Below, piece by piece: positions 39,422 through 47,588 of a stretch of 64,000 bases of DNA. How positions within the stretch are numbered: position 1 is the stretch's first letter; every line of letters starts with the position of its first letter. Made by a program: the position numbers and the translations under genes. Where the stretch lies: positions 1-64,000 of the forward strand of contig JANXUT010000068.1 of assembly GCA_025356075.1 (NCBI GenBank). The letters are read 5' to 3'. The stretch comes from Pseudomonadota bacterium (GTDB lineage: Bacteria; Pseudomonadota; Gammaproteobacteria; Steroidobacterales; Steroidobacteraceae). The notes below the pieces were generated by a model, which saw only the letters and a list, made by a program, of their open reading frames with translations, ran no database searches and was not told the origin of the DNA.

Positions 39422-40032
39422 CGACGCCACCACCCCTGCCGCGGCCCGTCGTGCTTCGCCGCCGGGCGCAGCTCGTGATGATTGCGCTGCTGTTCCTCGG
39501 GCCGCTCGCGCTCTCGTTCTGGGCCTACTACGGAATGGAGTACCGGCCACCGGGGCGCACCAACCACGGCGAGCTCATCACGCCCGCGCGGCCGCTCCCC
39601 GATGCGATCTTCAGCACCGGCGCGGGGTCGACGACGACGACGGCGGTGCTCTTGCGCGGCCATTGGTCGCTCGTCGTCATCGCCGAGGGCGGGTGCGAGC
39701 ACACCTGCCGGGAGGCGCTCGGCGCGAGCGGCACGGCCAGGCTCGCGCTCGGCGGCGACGTCCGGCGGGTCGAGCGGGTGCTCCTCGTGGTGGCCCCGTG
39801 TTGCGAGCCGGTGGTTCCCGCGGACCCCGAACTTGCCGTCGGGTGGCTGACGGATGCGGACGGCAGGATGCTGCTCGAGCGCTTTCCGGGGGAGGGGGCG
39901 GGCGGCCGCGCCGGCCGGACCTACGTGGTCGACCCGCTTGGCAATCTGCTGATGCGCTATCCGGCCGGGGAAGCCGGCCAGGGCATGCTGAGGGACCTCG
40001 AGCACCTGCTCAAGCTCTCGCACATCGGCTGA
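39418..40032 (+). CDS. Sco-like thioredoxin-fold cox assembly membrane protein
   Basis: A 204-residue membrane-anchored protein with one N-terminal helix (about 16-36) and a periplasmic domain. NHGELITPARPLPD (about 47-60) and WSLVVIAEGGCEHTCREAL with a CxxxC pair resemble Sco copper chaperones. A second Cys pair CC lies in LLVVAPCCEPV. This family follows SURF1 in many cox operons. GTG 39418 overlaps the SURF1 stop (GTGA). No separate sco gene is found after ctaB, so this may be the local copper or thiol factor. Confidence 0.88.
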   Translation: MTTPPPLPRPVVLRRRAQLVMIALLFLGPLALSFWAYYGMEYRPPGRTNHGELITPARPLPDAIFSTGAGSTTTTAVLLRGHWSLVVIAEGGCEHTCREALGASGTARLALGGDVRRVERVLLVVAPCCEPVVPADPELAVGWLTDADGRMLLERFPGEGAGGRAGRTYVVDPLGNLLMRYPAGEAGQGMLRDLEHLLKLSHIG

Positions 40033-40051
40033 GACCGACGAGGGTCGCGCC

Positions 40052-40576
40052 TTACTTCGCGGCCTTGACCATGTACTCGACGGCGTTCGCGACGGATTCG
40101 TCCGGCAGGTCCGGGCGTCCGCCCTTGGCCGGCATCACGCCACCCTCGTCGGTGAGCCCGTGCAGCGCATGCTCCTTCAGCATCGGCAGGCCCTCGGCGA
40201 GGCGCCGCGACCAGTCCTTGGCGTTGCCGAACTTGGGCGCGCCGCCGACGCCGGTCGCGTGGCAGGTCGAGCAGGTCATCTGGTAGGTCTGCTCGCCGCT
40301 CATCACGGCGAGCATCGCAACCGGGGCCGCGACGACCTTCGGGCCCGCTGCCGGGATCGCGAGCGTGGAGTTGTCCTTGCCCGCGACCGCAACCCGGCCG
40401 ACCGGCGTCAGGCGCTCCTGCACGAGGGCCCGGTACTGCGCGTCCGTCTCGCTTAAGGACTCGGCGCGGGCGCCGACGTACTTGGCGAGCGCAAAGATAC
40501 AGACCGCGAGGCCGATCAGGCCGCCGATAACGACGCTGACCAGGTTCACGAATGTCTTGTCGTGCTTCTTCGTCAT
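40052..40576 (-). CDS. Membrane-anchored c-type cytochrome (c5-like)
   Basis: A 174-residue protein with an uncleaved N-terminal helix (about 11-31), a linker, and one class I cytochrome c domain. Heme is attached at CSTCH (Cys102, Cys105, His106); the likely Met ligand is in GGVMPAKGG (about 149). It is the last gene of the second oxidase cluster, 27 bp after the subunit IV gene, so it may feed electrons to that enzyme. ATG 40576 chosen over an upstream TTG. Confidence 0.9.
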   Translation of the reverse strand: MTKKHDKTFVNLVSVVIGGLIGLAVCIFALAKYVGARAESLSETDAQYRALVQERLTPVGRVAVAGKDNSTLAIPAAGPKVVAAPVAMLAVMSGEQTYQMTCSTCHATGVGGAPKFGNAKDWSRRLAEGLPMLKEHALHGLTDEGGVMPAKGGRPDLPDESVANAVEYMVKAAK

Positions 40577-40603
40577 GCGCAAATATTAGCGCAAACCGCC
40601 CGT

Positions 40604-40939
40604 TCAGCGCACGAAGGAAGCGAGCCTCGTCAGGAACGTGTAGTCGCCCTCGATCGCCATGAGCCCGATCAGCACCAGCAGGGCCAGCGGCGGCACCAGG
40701 ATCGCGAGCTTGAGCGCGAGCCGCTCCCAGGCCATGTGCATGAAGATCATGACGATGAAGCCGGCCTTCACGATCATGAAGATCAGGATCAGCGTCCACC
40801 TGAGCGCCCCGTGCAGGTGGAAGTAATCGACCATGTACGAGAAGGAGCTGACGACGAACAGCAGCAGCCAGATCCACAGGTAGATCGCTACCGGGTGCTG
40901 CACGCCCTCGGCGTGGTTCTTATCGGCGGTGTGGTCCAT
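40604..40939 (-). CDS. Cytochrome c oxidase subunit IV family protein
   Basis: A 111-residue protein with three transmembrane helices. HPVAIYLWIWLLLFVVS (about 15-31), KAGFIVMIFMHMAWE (about 58-72) with the conserved FMH, and a third helix near 78-94 match the CyoD/CtaF-like subunit IV family. It lies between the subunit III and cytochrome c genes of the second oxidase cluster. Confidence 0.88.
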   Translation of the reverse strand: MDHTADKNHAEGVQHPVAIYLWIWLLLFVVSSFSYMVDYFHLHGALRWTLILIFMIVKAGFIVMIFMHMAWERLALKLAILVPPLALLVLIGLMAIEGDYTFLTRLASFVR

Positions 40940-40948
40940 GGGTTGCTA

Positions 40949-41632
40949 CTACCAGAGATAGAACAGGGCGAAGATGAATACCCACACGAGGTCGACGAAG
41001 TGCCAGTAGAGGCCAACGACCTCGACCGTCTCGTACGTCCCCTTGCGGTCGTAGAAGCCGTTCCAGACGCGCATCGCGACGACGCAGAGGTAGACGACGC
41101 CCGCTGACACGTGCAGGCCGTGGAAGCCCGTCACCATGAAGAACACGGCGCCGAACTGCGGCGGGCCGAGGGCCGAGCCCCACGGGCGCACGCCTTCGAT
41201 GAGGATCAGCTTGCTCCACTCGAAGGCCTGCATGCCGACGAAGCAGGCGCCAAGGCCCGCGGTGACCAGCATGAGCGCGGTCGTGACGGAGCGATTGCGG
41301 CGATAGCCGAAGTTGACGGCCATCGCCATCGTGCCGCTCGAGGTGATGAGCACCATCGTCATGATCGCGATGAGGAGGAGCGGGACTTCCGTCTGGCCGA
41401 TCGCGAGGCTGAACACCGCGCTCGGGTTCGCCCACTTCGCGGTGGTCGAGATCCTGACGTTCATGTAGCCCGTCAGGAAGCAGCTGAAGATGAACGTGTC
41501 GCTCAGCAGGAAGATCCACATCATCACCTTGCCCCATGGGACGGGGAAAGCCTGCTTGTCTGCGGCAAAGTCGGTCGCCACGCCGTGCAGTCCCTCGGCG
41601 GGCGCCTGAGCGGTCATTACGTCGGTCGCCAT
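40949..41632 (-). CDS. Heme-copper oxidase subunit III, second copy
   Basis: A 227-residue, five-to-six-helix subunit III. FPVPWGKVMMWIFLLSDTFIFSCFLTGYMN (about 29-58), GFHGLHVSAGVVYL and YWHFVDLVWVFIFALFYLW at the C-terminus define the COX3 fold. It follows another subunit III gene directly, so the second oxidase has two. The arrangement recalls the coxO/coxP pair of the Bradyrhizobium coxMNOP oxidase. Confidence 0.92.
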   Translation of the reverse strand: MATDVMTAQAPAEGLHGVATDFAADKQAFPVPWGKVMMWIFLLSDTFIFSCFLTGYMNVRISTTAKWANPSAVFSLAIGQTEVPLLLIAIMTMVLITSSGTMAMAVNFGYRRNRSVTTALMLVTAGLGACFVGMQAFEWSKLILIEGVRPWGSALGPPQFGAVFFMVTGFHGLHVSAGVVYLCVVAMRVWNGFYDRKGTYETVEVVGLYWHFVDLVWVFIFALFYLW

Positions 41633-41654
41633 ACGCTCGGAATCCTTACAAAGG

Positions 41655-42335
41655 TCAGGTGGACAACATCAGGCCGAACAGCACGAGCCACACGAGCAGG
41701 AGGTAGTGCCAGTAAATCGTGCACAGGACCACGATCTGGCTCACATCGGCGGCCTTCGCGGCCGGCACGAAGAGCTTCTTGACCGTGCGGGCCCAGACGG
41801 CGAGGCCACCGACGAGGTGCAGGCCGTGGACGGCGGTCAGCAGGTAGAAGAACGCGACCGCCGGGTTCGCGGGCGTGAAGTAGCTGCTCGTGCGCACTTC
41901 GCTCCAGGCGATGAGCTGGCCGAGGAGGAACGCGCCCGTTAGGACGCCACCCACGATGAGGCGCGTACGCATCGCCTCGCGCGCGTCGCGGATCGCCGCC
42001 GCACGCGCCCATTGCATCGCGATGCTGCCGAGCATCAGCACGCCGGTGTTGACCCACAGGATGCGCGGCACCGGGAAGTGCACCCAGTCGCCGTGCTCCA
42101 TGCCGTCCATCATGCGCATGTGGTAGGCGGTCAGGAACAACGCGAACAGCGAGGTGACGACGCCGAGGAACGTGACGAGCCCGATCCAGTTCGGCGTCAG
42201 CGTCGTGTCGCCACCCTCGTGGACCGCGCCGGTCGCGCTCTTCGTCTCCCAGGACTTCGCGCGCAGCCGGCTGACCAGGAACGCCCACAGGAGCGCTCCC
42301 GCCGAGAGTGCGCCGTAGGCGGCGCCGAGCGTCAA
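41655..42335 (-). CDS. Heme-copper oxidase subunit III, first copy
   Basis: A 226-residue COX3-fold protein distinct from its neighbour. The first half is divergent (LWAFLVSRLRAKSW, then a His/Met-rich loop HMRMMDGMEHGDW near 70-82). The second half carries TAVHGLHLVGGLAVW (about 166-180) and IYWHYLLLVWLVLFGLML. The only start near the first helix is TTG 42335, which overlaps the subunit I stop (TTGA). Low identity to ctaE suggests a separate lineage and not a recent duplication. Confidence 0.88.
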   Translation of the reverse strand: MTLGAAYGALSAGALLWAFLVSRLRAKSWETKSATGAVHEGGDTTLTPNWIGLVTFLGVVTSLFALFLTAYHMRMMDGMEHGDWVHFPVPRILWVNTGVLMLGSIAMQWARAAAIRDAREAMRTRLIVGGVLTGAFLLGQLIAWSEVRTSSYFTPANPAVAFFYLLTAVHGLHLVGGLAVWARTVKKLFVPAAKAADVSQIVVLCTIYWHYLLLVWLVLFGLMLST

Positions 42336-44095
42336 GTGTCGGACCCGTGGCCGTGCGTGGCCGGTGCGGTGGGCCCTGGCGGGACGTTCTGCGGAATGAA
42401 GTCATCGCTCGCGCCCGGCACACTGTAGTCGTACGCCCAGCGGTACACGACGGGGAGCTTCGGGCCCCAGTTGCCGTGGTGCGGCGGCGTGTCCGGCGTC
42501 TGCCACTCGAGCGTCGTCGCGCGCCACGGGTTGGGCCCCGAGGGCTTGCCCCTGAAGAGGGAGTACACGAGGTTGTAGAGGAGGATCAGCTGCGCGGCAC
42601 CGACGATGAGTGCGGAGATCGTGATCGCGCGATTCAATTCCTGCACCGACTGCGGGAAGTCAGTCGTCGTGTAGGCGTAGTAGCGCCGCGGCACGCCCAA
42701 GATCCCGAGGTAGTGCATCGGCAGGTAGATCGCGTAGACGCCGAGGAAGGTGATCCAGAAGTGCAGCCGGCCGAGGAAGTCGTTCATCATCTTGCCGGTG
42801 ATCTTCGGGTACCAGTGGTAGACCGCCCCGAACACCACGAGGATGGGCGAGACGCCCATGACCATGTGGAAGTGGGCGACGACGAAGTAAGTCGCCGACA
42901 GCGGCACGTCGACCGTCACGTTGCCGAGAAAGAGGCCGGTGAGGCCGCCATGGATGAACGTGAAGATGAAGCCGATCGCGAACAGCATCGGCACCGTCAG
43001 GTGGATGTCGCCGCGCCACAGCGTCAGCACCCAGTTGTAGACCTTGAGCGCCGTCGGCACCGCGATGATCAGCGTCGTCGTCGCGAAGAAGAAGCCGAAG
43101 TAGGGGTTCATGCCGCTGACGTACATGTGGTGCGCCCACACGACGAAGCTGAGGCACCCGATCGCGAGGATCGCCCACACCATCATCCGGTAGCCGAAGA
43201 TGTGGCGCCTCGCGTGCGTCGAGAGGAGGTCCGAGACGATGCCGAACGCCGGCAGCGCCACGATGTAGACCTCGGGGTGGCCGAAGAACCAGAAGAGGTG
43301 CTGGAAGAGGAGCGGGCTGCCGCCCGAGTGCGTCGGCGAGTGGCCCATCGAGACCATCGCCGGCATGAAGAAGCTGGTGCCGACGGTCGAGTCGAGCGTC
43401 ATCATGACCGCGGAGACCAGCAGCGCGGGGAACGCGAGCAAGCCCAGGATCGTCGCCGTGAAGATGCCCCATACCGAGAGCGGCATGCGCATCAAAGTCA
43501 TCCCGCGGCAGCGCGCCTGCAGCACGGTCGTCACGTAGTTGAGGCCGCCCATCGTGAAGGCGACGATGAAGATGCCGAGCGAGATCAGCATGCAGACGAT
43601 GCCCCAGGTCGCCCCTGGCGTCCCCTTCGACACCGCCTGCGGCGGGTAGAGCGTCCAGCCGGCGCCGGTCGGCCCCCCCGGCACGAAGAAGCCGATGACC
43701 AGCACGATCACGGCCAGCAGGTAGACCCAGTAGCTCACCATGTTGAGGTACGGGAACACCATGTCGCGCGAGCCGCACATCAGCGGGATCAGGTAATTGC
43801 CGAAGCCGCCGAGGAACAGCGCGGTGAGCAGGTAGATCACCATGATCATCCCGTGCATCGTGATCGCCTGGTAGTAGTCCGTCGGCGCGATCAGCGAGAA
43901 CGCGTGCGGGAAGCCGAGCTGCAGGCGCATGACGAGCGAGAGGACGAGCGCCACGAGGCCGATCGCGATCGCGGTCACGCCGTACTGGATCGCGATGACC
44001 TTGTGGTCCTGGCTCCAGATGTACTTCGTGACGAAGCTCTGCGGGTCGTGGAGCGCGTGTGGGTCATCCCGATCCGCCATTGCGACGTAAGCCAT
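42332..44095 (-). CDS. Second cytochrome c oxidase subunit I
   Basis: Catalytic subunit of 587 residues, longer than ctaD (527) by N- and C-terminal extensions. FFGHPEVYIVALPAFG has the A1-family Glu and the His-Tyr cross-link pair. WAHHMYVSG and VAHFHMVMG carry the CuB and heme ligands. The C-terminus ends in a Pro/His-rich tail. AAGGAG 7 bases before ATG 44095 sets the start. It is a separate oxidase lineage from ctaD. Confidence 0.96.
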   Translation of the reverse strand: MAYVAMADRDDPHALHDPQSFVTKYIWSQDHKVIAIQYGVTAIAIGLVALVLSLVMRLQLGFPHAFSLIAPTDYYQAITMHGMIMVIYLLTALFLGGFGNYLIPLMCGSRDMVFPYLNMVSYWVYLLAVIVLVIGFFVPGGPTGAGWTLYPPQAVSKGTPGATWGIVCMLISLGIFIVAFTMGGLNYVTTVLQARCRGMTLMRMPLSVWGIFTATILGLLAFPALLVSAVMMTLDSTVGTSFFMPAMVSMGHSPTHSGGSPLLFQHLFWFFGHPEVYIVALPAFGIVSDLLSTHARRHIFGYRMMVWAILAIGCLSFVVWAHHMYVSGMNPYFGFFFATTTLIIAVPTALKVYNWVLTLWRGDIHLTVPMLFAIGFIFTFIHGGLTGLFLGNVTVDVPLSATYFVVAHFHMVMGVSPILVVFGAVYHWYPKITGKMMNDFLGRLHFWITFLGVYAIYLPMHYLGILGVPRRYYAYTTTDFPQSVQELNRAITISALIVGAAQLILLYNLVYSLFRGKPSGPNPWRATTLEWQTPDTPPHHGNWGPKLPVVYRWAYDYSVPGASDDFIPQNVPPGPTAPATHGHGSDT

Positions 44096-44178
44096 CAGCT
44101 GCTCCTTCTCACCAATTCAATGCCGCGTGCGCTCGCGTGGCGCATCGCGGGAAAATCACCGGCCGACCGCGCACGCGC

Positions 44179-45534
44179 CTAGAGCGTGCCGAGGTAGGCG
44201 ACCACGTCCGCGATTGCCCGGTCGTCGTGCAGCACGCTCGACAGGAAGGCCATCTGCGAACCCGGGAAGTCATCCGCGTGCGCGCCGCGCACGCCGCTCT
44301 TGAAGTTCTCGAGCTGGCGCTTCAGGTACCAGTCGCTCATGCCGGCTAGCCTGGGCGCGTTGGTGGCCCATACGCCCTCGCCCTTGTCGCCGTGGCAGTT
44401 GCCGCAGGTGACGTAGAGCGCTTTGCCGCGCGCGACGTTGCCGGCGAGCGTTTGCCTGGCGTTGTCGCCGGCGGGCAGCGAGGCGATGTAGGCGACGACG
44501 TTGCGGACCGCCGTCTCATCGGCGAGCGACATCGCCATCGGCGCCATCTGCTGGCCGTAGGTGTCCTTCTCATCGCCGCCGCGAAGGCCGTGGCGGAATC
44601 CGTAGAGCTGCCGCGCCAGGTACCAGCCTTCCTGGCCGGCGAGCTTCGGCGCGTTCATGGCGGGGTTGCCCTGCCCATCCGCGCCGTGGCAGGCGCTGCA
44701 CACGGCGTAGTTCGCGGCACCGGCGCTGGCGTCGCCTGCCTTGGTGGCGGCGATCGAGGCGTAAGTCGACTGCGCGGCCAGCCATGCGTCGTAGTCCTTC
44801 TGCTCCTCGACGACGACGCGGCCGCGCATCGCGAAGTGCGCAATGCCGCAGAGCTGCTCGCACAGCACGTTGTAGGTTCCAAGCTTGGTCGGCTTGAACC
44901 AGAAGTACGTGACCATGCCGGGGACCATGTCCATCTTCACGCGGAACTGGGGTACCGCGAACTGGTGGGTCACGTCGCGCGAGCGCAGCAGCACCTTGAC
45001 CGGCTTGCCGATCGGCAAGTGTAGGTCCTGGCTCTGCACCAGCACGTCGTCCTGGCCCTTCGCGTCGTTCGGGTCGATGCCGAAGGGGTTCTCCGGGCTG
45101 ATCAGGTTCGGGTCCGTCGCGCCGAGCGCGCCGTCGTTGCCGGGGTAGCGGTAGCTCCAGTTCCACTGCTGCCCCATGACCTCGACGATCGAGGCATCGG
45201 GCGGCACCGTCACGAAGCGGGCCCAGACGAAGAGTCCCGGCGTCAGCAGCGCCGCGACCCCGAGCGTCGTGATGCCGGTCAGCCACCACTCGAGCTTCTT
45301 GTCCTCCGGCCGGTACTCGGCCTTGTGGCCGTCGCGGTGGCGGAACTTGACGATCGAGTACGCCATGAAGAGGTTGACCGCGACGAACACGAAGCCGGTC
45401 ACCCAGAAGGTGAGCTGCACGGTGTTGTCCATCATTCCCCAGTCGGAGGCGATGGGCAGGAACCACCAAGGGCTCAGGATGTGGAATACGACCGAGCCGA
45501 CGACCAACAGGACGACGACGATTGCCAGTGGCAT
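44179..45534 (-). CDS. Cytochrome c oxidase subunit II with two C-terminal cytochrome c domains
   Basis: A 451-residue fusion. Two transmembrane helices (about 3-22 and 42-64, plus a hydrophobic segment near 85-107) precede a CuA cupredoxin domain with His190, Cys225, Glu227, Cys229, His233 and Met236 (CEQLCGIAHFAM). Two class I cytochrome c domains follow, with heme sites CSACH (279-283) and CGNCH (377-381). They are similar to each other (both have APKLAG/APRLAG and WYLxRQL) and look like an internal duplication. This allows direct uptake of electrons, as in caa3-type oxidases. It lies upstream of subunit I, on the same strand. Confidence 0.95.
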   Translation of the reverse strand: MPLAIVVVLLVVGSVVFHILSPWWFLPIASDWGMMDNTVQLTFWVTGFVFVAVNLFMAYSIVKFRHRDGHKAEYRPEDKKLEWWLTGITTLGVAALLTPGLFVWARFVTVPPDASIVEVMGQQWNWSYRYPGNDGALGATDPNLISPENPFGIDPNDAKGQDDVLVQSQDLHLPIGKPVKVLLRSRDVTHQFAVPQFRVKMDMVPGMVTYFWFKPTKLGTYNVLCEQLCGIAHFAMRGRVVVEEQKDYDAWLAAQSTYASIAATKAGDASAGAANYAVCSACHGADGQGNPAMNAPKLAGQEGWYLARQLYGFRHGLRGGDEKDTYGQQMAPMAMSLADETAVRNVVAYIASLPAGDNARQTLAGNVARGKALYVTCGNCHGDKGEGVWATNAPRLAGMSDWYLKRQLENFKSGVRGAHADDFPGSQMAFLSSVLHDDRAIADVVAYLGTL

Positions 45535-45538
45535 CTCG

Positions 45539-46111
45539 TTAACCCTTCTGCATGGCTTTTGAGTCGCTGCCTGCGCGCGCGGAGCGAAGGACGCGAGAGA
45601 ATGGATTCAGGAAGTAGCGATCTTCGGCCGCAAGCTCCGCCTCGGAGTGCCGCGCGGTCATCAGCGCGCGCACCTCGCCTTCCTTCTGCTTGCGCGCGTA
45701 GATCAGGATCAGGTACTTGCCGGCCTCGACGTCGTCGTGGAAGCGCGCGAGCTTCTTGTTCTCGACGCCGACGCCGATGAGGCCGCCTTCCCAGGCGCCG
45801 AACAGGGTCGCCAGTCCCGCAACGATGAGATAGACGAATTCGGGGACGTCCGGCCCGAACGGCTGGAAGTAGCGCATCGCCTCGATGCAGAGGAGGCCGA
45901 CGAAGAAACCGAACGCGGCGCCGAGGAAGCCCACCCGGATCACGTCGAGCGTCTCGAGGTAGTTCGATGAGTGGATGTGGTGCTGCCGGAGGCCCGACTC
46001 ATCCTTCGAGATCACGTGGATATAGAAGTCCTTGATGCCGACGCCGTGCAGGTCGTCGGAAATCTCGTGCGTGCTCTTTATCGTCGGCGCGAGATAGTAG
46101 AAACACTTCAT
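45539..46111 (-). CDS. Uncharacterised two-helix membrane protein of the oxidase cluster
   Basis: A 190-residue protein. The first 60 residues form a soluble His-containing domain (VGIKDFYIHVISKDES, LRQHHIHSSN). Two helices follow (about 61-82 and 90-112, the second Gly-rich: LFGAWEGGLIGVGVENKKL), then a soluble alpha/beta segment (DVEAGKYLILIYARKQKEGE). The topology and the Gly-rich helix recall DUF1269/ActD-like proteins, but I cannot assign a family with confidence. ATG 46111 is preceded by a G-rich stretch. It ends 4 bp before the subunit II gene, so it probably belongs to the second oxidase operon. Confidence 0.75.
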   Translation of the reverse strand: MKCFYYLAPTIKSTHEISDDLHGVGIKDFYIHVISKDESGLRQHHIHSSNYLETLDVIRVGFLGAAFGFFVGLLCIEAMRYFQPFGPDVPEFVYLIVAGLATLFGAWEGGLIGVGVENKKLARFHDDVEAGKYLILIYARKQKEGEVRALMTARHSEAELAAEDRYFLNPFSRVLRSARAGSDSKAMQKG

Positions 46112-46295
46112 CTTCAACCCCCCGGGATGGACGCCGATGCCGCGTGCGCGTGCTCGGTATCCGGACTGATCTCATCGGTGCGACCTTAGCTGGTCGGTGC
46201 CGGCAAATCCTCAAGCGTGCGCCGAAGCCATGCGCCTCCACGCAGGACGCCCGCACCGTCGGTCGATGGACGGGCGGGGCAGCGCGGGAATCTGG

Positions 46296-46541
46296 CTACT
46301 TGTCGGATCCCCAGAACCAAGCCAGGAACCCAAAGAAGAAGAGCGTGATGGCGACGAGCGCGAAGGGCAGCGGTGGCAGCCACAGCGGTATCGTCTTCAT
46401 GTGGATCTGCGGCGCGAGCGCCAGGCCCACCCACGCGATGCCGATGCCGACGGCGATCCCGAACCCGAGTTCGGGGCGCTTGCGCACCGCGATGATCCAG
46501 AGGACGAGGAAGATCAGGCCGGCCGCTATCGCTAGAAACAT
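46296..46541 (-). CDS. Small membrane protein
   Basis: An 81-residue ORF consisting almost wholly of three hydrophobic helices (about 1-18, 24-43 and 54-77) with short charged turns (VRKRPEL) and a final FWGSDK. The frame is open upstream, but the coding character starts at ATG 46541. No strong ribosome binding site is seen. Function unknown. It may begin the second oxidase transcript, 184 bp upstream of the next gene. Confidence 0.55.
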   Translation of the reverse strand: MFLAIAAGLIFLVLWIIAVRKRPELGFGIAVGIGIAWVGLALAPQIHMKTIPLWLPPLPFALVAITLFFFGFLAWFWGSDK

Positions 46542-46661
46542 GGGCGTGCTCGCATCATCTCGTCGGACTCCGCGATGGGAAATCGACTGACCGGCCGCTG
46601 CCCTTAGGGCTCGCTGGCCGTTGTTGCGTCGCACAATGCGCTTCCCGGCGCGCGTCGACGC

Positions 46662-46674
46662 TTGAATCATTCAA
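46662..46674. promoter_or_regulatory. 13-bp palindrome upstream of the small membrane gene
   Basis: TTGAAT-C-ATTCAA is a perfect inverted repeat with a single central base, about 120 bp upstream of the minus-strand gene at 46296-46541, in otherwise gene-free DNA. It could be an operator for the second oxidase cluster. It is one base shorter than an FNR box and does not match that consensus. Confidence 0.3.
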
Positions 46675-46771
46675 CCCTGCGGCGGGGCGGATTGCAACAC
46701 CCGGTAACTGCAGCACTCAGAGGGCTCTGCGCGCATCACCTGATGTAGTTCGCGCATCCTCGCGCGCGCGC

Positions 46772-47467
46772 TCAGGCGAGCGCGCGCTCGACCGTCGCGG
46801 CGACGTGAAGCGCGACCGTGTCGAGCATCGGAAGCGCCGGTCGATCCGCCTGCGCGATGAGGAGCGGGATCTCGGTGCAGCCGAGGATGATCGCCTCGCA
46901 GCCGTCGGTCGCGAGCGCATCGCAGATCGCGAGGTAGCGCGCCTTTGATTCCGGCAGGAAGCGGCCGCGGCAGAGCTCATCGAAGATGATCCGATCGACC
47001 ACGTCCTGGTCGGCGGCAGCGGGCGCAACGGCCGTGATGCCGAAGCGTTCGAGGTAACGCCGTTTCATGAAGTCGGTCGACATGACGGGCTTGGTGCCGA
47101 GCAGGCCGACGCGGCTGAAGCCGGCGGCCTTGATCGCCTCCGCGGTCGGATCGGCGATGTGCAGGAACGGGATCTTGAGCCCGGCCGTGAACCGGTCGGC
47201 GACCCGGTGCAGCGTGTTCGACACGCAGATGAGGAGGTCGGCCCCTGCGCCCTCGAGCGCGCGCGCGCGGCCCGCGAGGTACTCCGCTGCCACGTCCCAG
47301 TCGGCCGTCCTGACCCAGCGCTCCGACAGCGCGAAGTTCATGGAACTGACGAGGAGCTCCGCCGTGTTCCAGCCGCCCAGGCGCTCGTTGACCGCCAGGT
47401 TGAGGCGCCGGTAGTACTCGGCCGTCGACTGGTCGCTCGAGCCGCCCAGAATCCCGATTCTCTTCAT
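46772..47467 (-). CDS. Aspartate/glutamate racemase family protein with an altered first catalytic Cys site
   Basis: A 231-residue protein of the Asp/Glu racemase superfamily, clearly alignable with E. coli YgeA by eye. GILGGSSDQSTAEYYRRLN (about 4-22) and LGCTEIPLL with the second Cys (about 195) are intact. At the first catalytic site the sequence reads LICVSNTLH where YgeA has VLCTNTMH. Without gaps the catalytic Cys position is Val and a Cys sits one residue earlier. This was checked in the DNA (ATC TGC GTG TCG AAC). Activity as a racemase is therefore uncertain. It is divergent from the formate dehydrogenase operon. Confidence 0.88.
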   Translation of the reverse strand: MKRIGILGGSSDQSTAEYYRRLNLAVNERLGGWNTAELLVSSMNFALSERWVRTADWDVAAEYLAGRARALEGAGADLLICVSNTLHRVADRFTAGLKIPFLHIADPTAEAIKAAGFSRVGLLGTKPVMSTDFMKRRYLERFGITAVAPAAADQDVVDRIIFDELCRGRFLPESKARYLAICDALATDGCEAIILGCTEIPLLIAQADRPALPMLDTVALHVAATVERALA

Positions 47468-47544
47468 AGAAACAACCCACTACGTGCGCGGGCGGGCGCC
47501 CGTGCACCTATGCTAGCCTTTCGCGGCTAAGGCGGTGCCGCGGC

Positions 47545-47559
47545 GCACTGTCGCAGTGC
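47545..47559. promoter_or_regulatory. Inverted repeat in the fds upstream region
   Basis: GCACTG-tcg-CAGTGC is a perfect 6-bp inverted repeat 29 bp before the fdsG start. A possible -10 (TATGCT) lies about 75 bp before the start with no good -35. It may be an operator or a short leader hairpin of the fds operon. Confidence 0.35.
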
Positions 47560-47588
47560 AGTAAAGTTCTTGCAGACGGAGAGTCCGG

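Noticed and set aside
42308-44182. A 624-codon plus-strand frame opposite the second subunit I gene
   Set aside because: Arg/His/Asp-rich shadow of a heme-copper oxidase gene; no hydrophobic or domain structure of its own.
46662-46674. FNR box controlling the second oxidase
   Set aside because: The palindrome is 13 bp with one central base; the FNR consensus is TTGAT-N4-ATCAA (14 bp), so the match fails. Kept only as an unassigned palindrome.
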